Positions 55,001 to 61,942 of a stretch of DNA of 64,000 nucleotides are shown piece by piece; within the stretch, counting starts at the first letter, position 1, and each line of letters starts with the position of its first letter. The DNA comes from Polyangium fumosum (GTDB lineage Bacteria > Myxococcota_A > Polyangia > Polyangiales > Polyangiaceae). The notes under the pieces were generated by a model. It made no database searches, was not told where the DNA came from, and saw only the letters and a program-made list of their open reading frames with translations. The stretch covers positions 168,583 through 232,582 of the forward strand of contig NZ_SSMQ01000009.1 in assembly GCF_005144585.1 (NCBI RefSeq), written 5' to 3'. The translations under genes and the position numbers were made by a program.

Positions 55001-55649
55001 GGTGACGTCGACGCGGATCTCGCCGGTCTCGCTCGCGTCCCCGCTCACCTGGCCCGAGCGGCTCGGCGCGCCGACGGGCTCGGCCGAGGAGGTGGCGAAC
55101 GCGCTCGACGCGCTTTACCCGCGCTCTTCGCCTGTGGCGGCGCTCATCCACTGGCAGGCGACGGGGCCGGACGGCGTGGTCGTCCCGGCGGCGCCCGTCG
55201 CGGTCGAGGTGGAGGCGCGGGACGGCGCGACGTTCCGCCTCGCGGTGCTGAGCGACGTGCACGGGCACGATCGGATCGTCTACGACGGGGTCACCTCGAT
55301 CCAGGTCCGCGACGGCCAGGGCCCCTCGGCGCCGCGCCGCGTCCCCACGCCGCTGCTCGCGCTCTGGCGCGCGCTCGCGATGGGCCTGCCGGGGACGTTT
55401 TCGCTCTCGATCGGGCAGGGTTCGTCGTCGCCCACGACGATCGTGCTCACGGGCGCGCCGCGCGAGCCCGGCACGGGGATCCTGCACGTCGAGCTGCACG
55501 TCGACCGGGTGCTCGTGGCCCGCGGGGATCCTGCGGCGCTGCGGCGTGTCGTCGCGGAGGACGTCGACGGCGTGGTGTATCGGTTCGAGGTCGAAGCGAC
55601 GGTCGGCAAGATCGAGCCTTCGCTCTTTGGGAGCATCCCGGGGCTTTGA
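52011..55649 (+). CDS. Large TPR protein with degenerate ParA/MinD-type N-terminus
   Basis: The product has 1212 residues. Residues 1-250 have the fold signature of ParA/MinD/CpsD ATPases (KVLVIDLAVDSPTLTRYF; YDAVLLDAPTGETETTALLASHLADKLVVVLDD), but the P-loop reads ASARSDAGRAM where KGGVGKT is expected: both lysines are gone, so ATP hydrolysis is doubtful. A linker (330-410) and about 500 residues of TPR-like helical repeats follow (MALRAQGRNAEAAKICAAIVRE; GHYDDALAVLGAL; GQVEAALERLGQL). The C-terminal 250 residues are Pro/Ala-rich with a beta part (PVAVEVEARDGATFRLAVLSDVHGHDRIVYDGV). TTG 52011 with GGAGGG upstream is the likely start. Confidence 0.75.
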   Translation: MPTVRDGYLAVFASARSDAGRAMALANLAALLAHRGDKVLVIDLAVDSPTLTRYFPDDTKRRAATSNAPRPRPAPGMVDLLASVREEARRFPATRGPAGSGAARELVERIIEANDAAIRRVPLRYPGLPEDRTVELHFLPVGGEDTPRERNRPLDGLEAFPGVLEEVAAALRGRYDAVLLDAPTGETETTALLASHLADKLVVVLDDASLEEAIELGAWAHGRRAIASTDRPLHLFPLLVHVADGPAGRAFVEEARPRLEALLRSTLALPACDLSLYVELAQIPQRSATKPAPRLAAEVEPTSDPQGLSHAYFRFVQCLSKSSPIKVGARARPMSAELLSAIEARRAAPQATPAEGLRVVPAERPSSPGLSAPPTTLPSAGAGGRPTERPGRPDPLSTRKLSAQHAERLAEAMALRAQGRNAEAAKICAAIVREAVRDERGSKETAKAFLALGDLSAQTETGEYDEVVRRFHERRHEDPELFEAVLLALYRRGKRHAARERFALATDSLSAALELAGEWKFPGQTSSVDLRALAADAALVLGVISIERGDDARALAALGHAALSTPGGSSAAQRETEAAAACLSAFVLARSGRPDDAADRASALRERLGPSPSPVEGAIAAIAACNEGASLGLAGHYDDALAVLGALSERLAGTWQSPFHEVAAAAAYNEAAVLARAGQVEAALERLGQLRASFGGLGAVVHRVRFSTVLLEGHLLSTLGRKDAAIERLEALQDGLRWMDVCLDHPGEVYMRERRADMAWYLTRMREHARGVDELPGLLQASEEEGDARHGRVHLRAAFELVRHGRRLDDLGAHRAAGACYEEAMSRLERAGSRPPGDASMLACAGLVALSRGAAQRGIPLLRKAAEQGGTAALQGSLERMRGEGLDVEALVAAVREAFDWVPRDRTDALRAADPLGATLIRALVYPGRPPEPLLPPLPFPPVGARFAAAATPALAQGAPGLPQTAALTHVGRLLLLDPPDGTENDLATFGPHATEPVTSTRISPVSLASPLTWPERLGAPTGSAEEVANALDALYPRSSPVAALIHWQATGPDGVVVPAAPVAVEVEARDGATFRLAVLSDVHGHDRIVYDGVTSIQVRDGQGPSAPRRVPTPLLALWRALAMGLPGTFSLSIGQGSSSPTTIVLTGAPREPGTGILHVELHVDRVLVARGDPAALRRVVAEDVDGVVYRFEVEATVGKIEPSLFGSIPGL

Positions 55650-55668
55650 TTGTGCAACCGGACGACTT

Positions 55669-56007
55669 TTATTGAAGACCCAATTGGGTCTTCAATGAAA
55701 AGACGGCCGCATTTCTAGCCTTCGCGATAGAGGGGTACGACAGAAGATCGACCCCGAGGCTGTCATCCACGACCCAACAACGGTAGTCAGCACCGTCCCA
55801 TTTCCTGCCGCGACCACCGCTTTTGCTGCCGAGAACTCGGAATCTGAAGCTTTCGAGCCGGTACAGACGGCAGCGGTAGCGACGAGCGTTCCCGGCCCCG
55901 TGCGCCAACACCTCCAGCCTGAACAGCAACTCTTCCCCGTCGGCAGCAGGCACCGCCAGCTCAAGAGCTTCGACGACCTTGGAGGACTGCATCACTTGCT
56001 CCGTCAT
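55669..56007 (-). CDS. Small hypothetical protein, about 112 aa
   Basis: The protein is soluble, less GC-rich than its neighbours, with ELAVPAADGEELLFRLEVLAHGAG and RRYRCRLYRLESFRFRVL, a beta-rich fold, and a C-terminal VVDDSLGVDLLSYPSIAKARNAAVFSLKTQLGL. ATG 56007 (MTEQVMQSS) is chosen because the alternative at 56091 would overlap the upstream lipoprotein gene by 52 bases. A palindrome (56020-56036) lies just upstream. Low-GC composition suggests recent arrival. No family is recognised. Confidence 0.55.
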   Translation of the reverse strand: MTEQVMQSSKVVEALELAVPAADGEELLFRLEVLAHGAGNARRYRCRLYRLESFRFRVLGSKSGGRGRKWDGADYRCWVVDDSLGVDLLSYPSIAKARNAAVFSLKTQLGLQ

Positions 56008-56019
56008 CTTTTGGAACAA

Positions 56020-56036
56020 CGGCACTGACAGTGCCG
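56020..56036. terminator. Perfect 17-bp palindrome between two minus-strand genes
   Basis: CGGCACTG-A-CAGTGCCG is a perfect 8+1+8 palindrome. It starts 3 bp after the stop of the lipoprotein gene and lies 13 bp before the start of the next gene; it may be a weak terminator (no T-run) or an operator. Confidence 0.5.
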
Positions 56037-56039
56037 CGG

Positions 56040-56720
56040 TTAACAGCCAGCTGGGGTCGATTGCGTAGCACTGCGCTTCGCTTCCACACACGCGGCAGGC
56101 TCGTTAGGTCCGCCTGCGGTTCCTATCGCTCGGTCAGGACAAGAGACACTCGGGTTGATCTGCTGCACGTTGCAAGATGCGGTGCATGACCACTTCCCCT
56201 TGACTGTCTCCGCAATATCCTTGCTGAGCTCCAGAGAAACGGCAATCACGATCGTGACCCCTCCCGCTTCGATGATGAGATCGGCGAGGGCGACCATCAC
56301 GCCCACAACCAAGAGGTTCCCGACCAGCGCGCGCCCCGGCATCGTCTGCACGTTCGTCTGGGCAAGCGGCTCGGCCAGCCGCAGCTTCAGGAGCTCCTTC
56401 GGCACCGTCATGGCGCGCAGCGCGATGCGCGTACATGCCGCGAGATCCGCATGGGGCACCCCCTTCGACTCCACATCGACGATGTGGCCCTCTTGGTCGG
56501 CGTTCACCGTGTAGTCGAACGTGTAGTACCCCGCGCGAAGCTCGCCGCCGAACGCATCCACGCACTCCCGCAGACGCTCCGCGGTGGCGTCCGGCACGCG
56601 CGGACCCTCGCTCATCGCCGGGGTTACGATTCTGCTCCCGCAGCCGAGCGGCATGAGCACCGTCGCCGCGCAACCTAGGAGCCCGAAGGAGAGGAGGGCT
56701 CGCGTACGCGGAAAATACAT
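56040..56720 (-). CDS. Lipoprotein with C-terminal Cys motif
   Basis: The product has 226 residues. Lipobox PLGC; then ATAERLRECVDAFGGELRAGYYTFDYTVNADQEGHIVDVESKGVPHADLAACTRIALRAMTVPKELLKLRL, which resembles the TonB/AgmX-type C-terminal fold seen in myxobacterial proteins that report a residue-by-residue 'VDxxGxVxxVxxxG' strand pair. A hydrophobic helix (VGNLLVVGVMVALADLIIEAGGVTIVIAVSLEL) and a Cys-rich end (WSCTASCNVQQINPSVSCPDRAIG...ACVEAKRSATQ) follow; the end pattern (C...CNVQ...C...CxxAKRxATQ) I recall from proteins next to polymorphic-toxin-like genes. The ATG at 56720 gives the lipobox. The role is not known. Confidence 0.65.
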   Translation of the reverse strand: MYFPRTRALLSFGLLGCAATVLMPLGCGSRIVTPAMSEGPRVPDATAERLRECVDAFGGELRAGYYTFDYTVNADQEGHIVDVESKGVPHADLAACTRIALRAMTVPKELLKLRLAEPLAQTNVQTMPGRALVGNLLVVGVMVALADLIIEAGGVTIVIAVSLELSKDIAETVKGKWSCTASCNVQQINPSVSCPDRAIGTAGGPNEPAACVEAKRSATQSTPAGC

Positions 56721-57041
56721 TCCAGGAATGCGACCAGAAGACTCCGGATCGGTCAACGCAACGTGCACCCGCCCCCACGATGCGTCCACCCGGAGGGACA
56801 GCCCGCGAGCCGGCCGCGGCCACGCTCGATCCCTGCGAGATCGCCCCTCGTCCCTGGGTCTCCGTCCCGAGCGCCTCGACCGTGACAGCGCAGGAACACA
56901 CGCCGCGCAGGTCGCGCCGTTCCTGCTCAACATGCGCAGCCCCAGCGGAACGCGCGCCGGAAAACCTCGCGCCAGAACCATGGCACGTGGGGTGCAAGGG
57001 ATTCGTACGTTCACGGAACGATTTCCTGCTCTCGCTGCGCC
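56721..57041. other. Intergenic, no gene seen
   Basis: A 321-bp gap between the divergent lipoprotein and methyltransferase genes. The frames open here show no domain and poor codon character. It must hold the two divergent promoters, but no convincing consensus was found. Confidence 0.5.
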
Positions 57042-57560
57042 ATGAACCACCCCGCCCTGCAAACGATCCGCGTCTCCGAGGGGCCCCGATGGGAGCTCGA
57101 AGCGTTTCATCGATCGCCGAGCTACCGGATGGATCTCGTCGCGCTGTTCACGATGCTCGACGAGCTGCCGTTCCGCTCGATGCTCGATATCGGAAGCGGG
57201 GCAGGGCTCGTGGTGCGTGAGGCGCGGGGGCGCCACCCGGGGCGGCGCATCGACGGGGTCGAGCGATCCGATTTCGGCGCAGGCGCGGCCGCGCGGCGCT
57301 TGCGGCGGCGCTACGACGTGATGACGGCGGTCCACGCGCTGAACCACGTGCCGCACCTGGATCGGGCCGCGGCGAAGATGGCCGAGCGCCTGACGGCGGG
57401 CGGGCATGTGGTGATCGTGAATCCGAACCCGGCGTTCACGTGGATCGGCGTCGAATACCTCGACCCCCGGACCCTCGATTCCGTGATGGAGCCGCACGGG
57501 CTCCGGCGCCTGCGGCGGCTCGAATATGGCAACGAGCTGCTCGTGTACCGCAAGAACTGA
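57042..57560 (+). CDS. Class I SAM-dependent methyltransferase
   Basis: The product has 172 residues, a compact Rossmann methyltransferase: MLDIGSGAGLVVREA (motif I), DGVERSD, YDVMTAVHALNHVPHLDRAAAKMAERLTAGGHVVIVNPNP (motifs II-III) and the C-terminal LRRLEYGNELLVYRKN. The substrate is unknown. Its last 14-18 codons have a decayed copy at 62908-62948 next to the cyclase gene, which marks the boundary of an insertion. Natural start ATG 57042. Confidence 0.82.
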   Translation: MNHPALQTIRVSEGPRWELEAFHRSPSYRMDLVALFTMLDELPFRSMLDIGSGAGLVVREARGRHPGRRIDGVERSDFGAGAAARRLRRRYDVMTAVHALNHVPHLDRAAAKMAERLTAGGHVVIVNPNPAFTWIGVEYLDPRTLDSVMEPHGLRRLRRLEYGNELLVYRKN

Positions 57561-57633
57561 GCGCCACGCCTCGGACGCGGCGGTGACCTCGAAGAGCTGG
57601 TGTTCGCCGGTCTTTCCTTCGACGGAGACACAC
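57519..57633. repeat. Direct repeat, left copy (methyltransferase end plus cyclase tail)
   Basis: These 115 bp are about 90% identical to 62908-63022, with a 38-bp block without mismatch (57565-57602 and 62954-62991). The repeat joins the 3' end of the methyltransferase gene to the 3' end of the convergent ferredoxin-cyclase gene. Confidence 0.9.
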
Positions 57634-57660
57634 CCGCGGGGCACCCGTCACGCCGACGTC
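57563..57660 (-). pseudogene. Remnant of ferredoxin-adenylate cyclase gene end
   Basis: The minus strand reads VSVEGKTGEHQLFEVTAASEA, matching the last residues of the intact cyclase at 62953-63876 (VSVKGKTGEHQLFEVTAASEA). The stop codon is replaced (TGA to TGG). The rest of the gene is missing, and a frameshift separates the residual upstream similarity. This is a truncated duplicate created at the left edge of the insertion. Confidence 0.85.
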
Positions 57661-58331
57661 GAGGCAGACCCCAAAAACGGCGTTGTTCCGCCCAGGAAAT
57701 CCTGCTGGACCACGTCCACGTCCACAGGGATGTTCGCGATCGTGCGTCCCGCCGGATAGAGCTGATACATCTGGTAGCCACGCGCCGGCATCGAATACGG
57801 CAGGAATTGCGCGGCCTGCCAGTAGGCGCAGTCGTTCGGGAGATTCGAGATGGCCGTTCCCGAGAGCACGCTCTGTTTTCCGGTATAGATCCCGGCGGCG
57901 AACCCTCCGGCGGTGACAGCGGCTGCCCACGCGTTCACGTAGTCGAGCAGCGGGCCGGCCGACGCCCCGGCCATGCTCCCCTCGAGGTCGAACCAGAGGG
58001 TGAAGCCTGTGTTCTGCGGGAAGCCGAACGCCTGCGCCTGTTCCACGAGGTAATTCGCGTCGGCCGTCCCCTGCGCCGCGTCGATCGTCCTCTGGAGGAA
58101 GTTGAGCTGGAAGAGGCTCACGGCGAGCCCCGCGCCGAACAAGCCCGCGAGCTCGCTCGCCGTGAGCTGACCTGCCTGCGACGACGCGACATTGGGCACC
58201 CCGATGCCACGCAACGCGAAGCGATAACCAAGCCCGTAGAGCTGCTTCGCGGAGCCGCTCGGGATCGGCGCGCCGGTCTTGTCGACGCCGACCGTGCCTG
58301 GTGAAAAATGGATGATTCGTCCTGAGCCCAT
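57648..58331 (-). CDS. Rv2525c-like glycoside hydrolase-fold protein (DUF1906), copy 1
   Basis: The 227 residues match DUF1906/Rv2525c-like TIM-barrel proteins: GTVGVDKTG (active-site Asp strand), LYGLGYRFALRGIG, ELAGLFGAGLAVSLFQ, FTLWFDLEGSMA (Asp/Glu strand), GGFAAGIYTG, CAYWQAA and VDVDVVQQDF. This fold is close to GH25 muramidases, but the actinobacterial members have no proven activity. There is no signal peptide. It is the last gene of the island cluster, with a paralogue at 58900-59544. Confidence 0.8.
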   Translation of the reverse strand: MGSGRIIHFSPGTVGVDKTGAPIPSGSAKQLYGLGYRFALRGIGVPNVASSQAGQLTASELAGLFGAGLAVSLFQLNFLQRTIDAAQGTADANYLVEQAQAFGFPQNTGFTLWFDLEGSMAGASAGPLLDYVNAWAAAVTAGGFAAGIYTGKQSVLSGTAISNLPNDCAYWQAAQFLPYSMPARGYQMYQLYPAGRTIANIPVDVDVVQQDFLGGTTPFLGSASTSA

Positions 58332-58362
58332 GAGAATCTCCTGAAAAGGGCAGGCTTTTCGA

Positions 58363-58848
58363 TCACAATTTCATGCCGATCTTTCTCCAACCCTTCGTCT
58401 TGTATCCTTCCGCCGCTTTCTCGGTCATGTCTGCTATGTTCAGCAGGTAGCCCCCCACCTGCGTCGTATCCTTTCCTGTCTTGTGCTTGAGCTCCAGAAA
58501 TTTCAGCGCCCCGCATCCCAGCTTCTTCATCAAATGCATTCCCCCTCCGGCGATGCTCCCCGAGCTTACGAACAAGTATTCGTACCCCCAGTTGGCCGCA
58601 GCCTGGCCGGCGGCATAACACAGCATGTACCCCAATCCTTGGCCCGTCGGTTCTGTCCTCATGTAGCCGACTTGCGCTATGTAGCCGCTTGGTAGGAACA
58701 GAACCTCGTCGACGTCGAGCGTCGTTGCCATCTCGAGCGTCGATTTTAGGTTTCCAGGCATGTACCTACCAACGACTTCTCCGTAGTGGTTTCCGACGTC
58801 TCCTTCTATAGAGAAGCCTCTATCGTCGTTTTTGAACTCCCATTTCAT
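58363..58848 (-). CDS. GNAT-like acetyltransferase, low GC
   Basis: The 161 residues contain GYIAQVGYMRTEPTGQGLGYMLCYAAGQAAANWGYEYLFVSSGS, which has the acyl-CoA loop pattern (Q/RxxGxG/A) and following helix of GNAT acetyltransferases; the rest (MKWEFKNDDRGFSIEGDVGNH; MHLMKKLGCGALKFLEL) fits a small GNAT fold. Codon use is much more AT-rich than in the surrounding genes, a sign of transfer. It lies between the two DUF1906 genes. Substrate unknown; the family call is moderate because conserved motif A is only partly visible. Confidence 0.6.
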   Translation of the reverse strand: MKWEFKNDDRGFSIEGDVGNHYGEVVGRYMPGNLKSTLEMATTLDVDEVLFLPSGYIAQVGYMRTEPTGQGLGYMLCYAAGQAAANWGYEYLFVSSGSIAGGGMHLMKKLGCGALKFLELKHKTGKDTTQVGGYLLNIADMTEKAAEGYKTKGWRKIGMKL

Positions 58849-58899
58849 GATACGGCTCCCTCGTGTTCTGTGTGGGTCGGGTTGGGCGACTGCGCATGA

Positions 58900-59544
58900 T
58901 CAGCCCTGCCAGAACGTGGGCCAGCCGCCTCCGAAATCCTGCTGGACGACGTCCATGTCCACGTTGATGCCCGCCACCATCGTATTGGCAGGGTTGAGCT
59001 GGTACATCTGGTACCCATCGGGGACGGCGGGGACCAGCGACGCCGCCTGCCAGAAAGCCTTGAACGGCAGAGCGCCGACCTGCGACGCCGACAGGAGCGA
59101 TTGCGGACCATTGTAGAGCCCGGGGACGTATCCCAGGTTCGTCACGGCCACCGTCCAGTTCGTCAGGTACTGGATCAGCGTCTCCGCGGGCACGTCGAAG
59201 GTCCCTTCGAGATCACACCAGAGCGCCATGCCCTGGCCGATGGGAAAGCCGAAGGACTGCGCCTGATCCGCGATGAACTCGCCGTCGGTGAGCCCCTGAG
59301 CGGCCGTGACGCCGGTGTTCCGGTACGTCTGATAAAGCCCGAGCGCGAGCCCCGCGCCGAGGATCGTCTGGGCCTCGCTCTCCGTGAGGACTCCATTGGT
59401 GGAGCCGCCGGGGAGGCCGACGTTACGAATGGCGAAGCGGTACCCGAGCGAAAAGAGCTCCGCCGCTTGCGGGGCGATCGTCGCGCTGCGATCGATGCCG
59501 ACGCTGCCCACCGGAAGACGAACGACGGTTCCTGCGCTGCCCAT
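58900..59544 (-). CDS. Rv2525c-like glycoside hydrolase-fold protein (DUF1906), copy 2
   Basis: The 214-residue paralogue of the 57648-58331 protein has VGIDRSATI, LFSLGYRFAIRNVGLPG, ILGAGLALGLYQ, MALWCDLEGTFDVP, GYVPGLYNGPQSL, KAFWQAAS and VDMDVVQQDF. The start ATG at 59544 follows GAGAGG with correct spacing and mirrors the MGSG start of copy 1. The two copies share the position of the strand-end acidic residues, so the duplication is functional rather than decayed. Confidence 0.8.
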   Translation of the reverse strand: MGSAGTVVRLPVGSVGIDRSATIAPQAAELFSLGYRFAIRNVGLPGGSTNGVLTESEAQTILGAGLALGLYQTYRNTGVTAAQGLTDGEFIADQAQSFGFPIGQGMALWCDLEGTFDVPAETLIQYLTNWTVAVTNLGYVPGLYNGPQSLLSASQVGALPFKAFWQAASLVPAVPDGYQMYQLNPANTMVAGINVDMDVVQQDFGGGWPTFWQG

Positions 59545-59598
59545 GACACGCACCTCTCGTTGATGTGGAAGGAAGGATTCGATGACGTTCGTCGGAGC

Positions 59599-60228
59599 TC
59601 ACTTGCCCCGCTTTTGCTGCTGCTGCTGCTGCTGCTGCTGCACCTGCTTCGCTTGCTCTCTCTTCTCTTCTTTCGCCTCTTGCTTCGTCAGCGGTAGGCG
59701 GACCAAATTTCCGACGACTTCCAGCTCCACGGTATCCTCTTTGTCACGCCCTTTCACGTCGCCGACTTGATTTCTCACCTTCTGGGACATCTCCTTGTCC
59801 ATGTGCCCGTCAACGAGCCCCAGCACGACTTGGGGATTGCCACGTTCGAAGAGGATGTTCCACGTGCCATAACCACCGACGCGGAGGTGTCCCGTGTTGT
59901 CACTGAAGGAGCGGCCTTCTTGTCCATTGGCGATTTGTCGTAGAGCGTTCGCGATGTCCTTGTCCTCCCCAAGGAGTTCTGCCACCGCTTCCCTGCAAAC
60001 CGTGACCCGAACCACCTCTTCGTCCTCTTCGTCCTTCTTCAATTCGATTCCCAACAGCCCCGCAGCCTCGACGATGTTGGCCTCCGTCGGGTCAATCTTC
60101 GCCTTTTTGAGGGCCGCGCCGATGATTTGCATCCTTTCATCATACGACGTGAATTGATTGATGATCGCCTCAGCATTCAACCATTGCATACCCGCGACGA
60201 TGTTCTTTTCTTTATACGTGAGCGGCAT
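59599..60228 (-). CDS. Hypothetical protein with polyglutamine C-terminus
   Basis: This 209-residue soluble helical protein is rich in Lys and Glu: NIVAGMQWLNAEAIINQFTSYDERMQIIGAALKKAKIDPTEANIVEAAGLLGI, then IANALRQIANGQEGRSFSDNTGHLRVGGYGTWNILFERGNPQVVLGLVDGHMD. It ends with KQEAKEEKREQAKQVQ followed by a run of nine glutamines and KRGK. The run is encoded by eight CAG and one CAA codons on the gene strand. ATG 60228 is preferred because GGAGGG lies six bases before it. GC is lower than in neighbours. No family is recognised. Confidence 0.7.
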   Translation of the reverse strand: MPLTYKEKNIVAGMQWLNAEAIINQFTSYDERMQIIGAALKKAKIDPTEANIVEAAGLLGIELKKDEEDEEVVRVTVCREAVAELLGEDKDIANALRQIANGQEGRSFSDNTGHLRVGGYGTWNILFERGNPQVVLGLVDGHMDKEMSQKVRNQVGDVKGRDKEDTVELEVVGNLVRLPLTKQEAKEEKREQAKQVQQQQQQQQQKRGK

Positions 60229-60261
60229 GGTCATCCCTCCTGCGTCGGGAACCGACGATCT

Positions 60262-60939
60262 TCAACCAGGGATCTGGGCTCGAAGCGCGCGCTCGTACCC
60301 CTCGACGAGCAGCCGCAGCCCCTGGGACAGCGGCGTCTCGCTCACGACGATCTCGATGCTCGCGGACGTCGGGGTCCCCTTCGGCGTCGCGCCGCCGTCG
60401 GGCGCTGCGCTCGCCGGCGGGGGCCCGCCGCTCGCTTCGCCGCTGCTCGGAAAGCTCACCGCGAGTTCGTCGCCCGCAGCGCTCAGATGGAGGTCCGTCT
60501 TGAATCGTACCTCCGAGACGCGCGCGAACGAGACGGGCGCCAAGGCGATGAGCGGAACGTAGACCGTATGGATCCCGGGCCCCTCCTTCGTCACATGCGG
60601 GAACTGCACCGCCATCATCTTCGGTCGCAGCATCCCCGAGGAGCCGCGCCGCTTGGCCATTGCCGCCGCCGCCGTCTCGAGCGCCTCCGCAGCCTGCCGA
60701 ACGGCCGCGCGCGCGCTGTCGGACTCTGCCGCGCCCGAGGTCGCGCCGGAGGCCGCGTCGGACGCCGCGCGGGAGGCCGAGAGGGCCCGCTGCGTGGCCT
60801 CCGTGATCTTCGACGCCTCGTCGTCCTCGGCGGGCTCGAAGAACTGCTGCAACGTGTCCAGGTTCTTCGCAACGAGCGCGTCGGACGCCGCCATCGCGCT
60901 GCGCTGAACCGCGGAAACGAGTTGTTCCAGGTTGATCAT
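60262..60939 (-). CDS. DUF2589-like protein
   Basis: The 225 residues: helical N-terminal part (NLEQLVSAVQRSAMAASDALVAKNLDTLQQFF; SKITEATQRALSASRAASDAASGATSGAAESDSARAAVRQAAEALETAA), then a beta-rich part with HTVYVPLIALAPVSFARVSEVRFKTDLHLSAAGDELAVSFPSSG, the strand pattern of DUF2589, and a C-terminal helix (GLRLLVEGYERALRAQI). It looks like a relative of the better match at 61274-61942. DUF2589 proteins have no established function. The gene lies in the island cluster, 33 bp before the polyQ gene. Confidence 0.65.
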   Translation of the reverse strand: MINLEQLVSAVQRSAMAASDALVAKNLDTLQQFFEPAEDDEASKITEATQRALSASRAASDAASGATSGAAESDSARAAVRQAAEALETAAAAMAKRRGSSGMLRPKMMAVQFPHVTKEGPGIHTVYVPLIALAPVSFARVSEVRFKTDLHLSAAGDELAVSFPSSGEASGGPPPASAAPDGGATPKGTPTSASIEIVVSETPLSQGLRLLVEGYERALRAQIPG

Positions 60940-60979
60940 TGGCTACGAAGCTCCGTGGTATGCCGCGATCGTGTACGCC

Positions 60980-61180
60980 TCATCGAGCGCCCCCGCCCTC
61001 GATCCGCCTGCGGAGGGCGTTGAATTCGTCGACGGCATGCGAGACGGTTGGAATGCTCGCGGCTCCGAGCGCGACCGTGGCGTCGCACCCGGTACACGAA
61101 AATCGCTTGCCGGCGAGGAGCAGATTGGCATCGATGACGATCGGAGTACCGCAGTTCGGGCAGGGAATCTGGCTTGTCAT
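60980..61180 (-). CDS. Small zinc-ribbon protein
   Basis: The 66 residues have two CxxC knuckles (C7, C10, C29, C32: PCPNCGT...SCTGCDA), a rubredoxin-like zinc ribbon, followed by a helix (SHAVDEFNALRRRIEGGG). Proteins like this often act as adaptors. It is the second gene of the island cluster. Confidence 0.8.
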   Translation of the reverse strand: MTSQIPCPNCGTPIVIDANLLLAGKRFSCTGCDATVALGAASIPTVSHAVDEFNALRRRIEGGGAR

Positions 61181-61273
61181 GAGGTCCTCGCTCGTGTGCC
61201 TGGGAGATACGCCGCGCAGCCCGGCGCGGGCTCGCTCGCCCGCGCCGGGCTGCGCGCCGGTGGATCCTTACGC

Positions 61274-61942
61274 CTAGTTTCCCTGCTTGCCCGCAGTGGG
61301 CATGGTGATGGGCGTGATCGCGTTGGTGAATGCCTGGATGATCGTGTTGACCCCCTGCGGCAGCGGGAGCTGACCGGCATGGACCTTCACGGTGTACTGC
61401 GCCGAATTGCTCTTCTCGTAGTGGGTGTCGCGCGACGAAGAGGTCTTCTTGTCGTAGGACACGTTCCCCTGGACCGTCGCCGAGAAGACGCCGAAGCCGA
61501 ACTTCGTGGAGAAGCTCGACGCCGCGGCGAGCGATTCCTGCGTCGAGTTGTTCGTGGCCTCCGAGTAGCTCGACTTGACCTCCATGTTGAAGGATACGTC
61601 GACATCATCCACGGCGAGCGAGTTGAGCGGGATGATCGTCAACAGCGGGAGCTCGAACGTCGTCGTGACGGGCAGGATCTTCGGGTCGCTCTTGCCCGGC
61701 TCTCCCGCGACGAGCGCCGAGCGCGTCAGCTCCATGGTGATGATGACAGGCTTGTAGGTCTGCTTGTCGCCCTCCCCGGAGACGGAAAACGCCGTATCGA
61801 GCAAGAACTTGGTCTGCGTCGCGGCCATCATGCTGTTGGCCTGGGCGGCTGCCAGCAACGGCGCACCGATGAGATCACCCATCGGGAGCCCGGTGAACTG
61901 CTGCGCCATGGATACGAGAGGGGGGGTATCGTCGTTAGGCAT
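61274..61942 (-). CDS. DUF2589-family protein
   Basis: The 222 residues show the family features: the QFTGLPMGDLIGAPLLAAAQANSMMAATQTKFLLDTAF N-terminal helix, KPVIITMELTRSALVAGEPGKSDPKILPVTTTFELPLLTIIPLNSLAVDDVDVSFNMEVKSS, with the hallmark PLLTIIPLNSLAVDDV and F.M.V strands, and a Ser/Thr-rich middle. It is likely the first gene of the seven-gene cluster, which has short gaps (30-92 bp) and common direction. The function of DUF2589 is not known. Confidence 0.85.
   Translation of the reverse strand: MPNDDTPPLVSMAQQFTGLPMGDLIGAPLLAAAQANSMMAATQTKFLLDTAFSVSGEGDKQTYKPVIITMELTRSALVAGEPGKSDPKILPVTTTFELPLLTIIPLNSLAVDDVDVSFNMEVKSSYSEATNNSTQESLAAASSFSTKFGFGVFSATVQGNVSYDKKTSSSRDTHYEKSNSAQYTVKVHAGQLPLPQGVNTIIQAFTNAITPITMPTAGKQGN

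Noticed and set aside
57519..57633. tRNA-type attachment site for the insertion
   Set aside because: The direct repeat consists of protein-coding gene ends; no tRNA-like fold or CCA end and no integrase gene was found.
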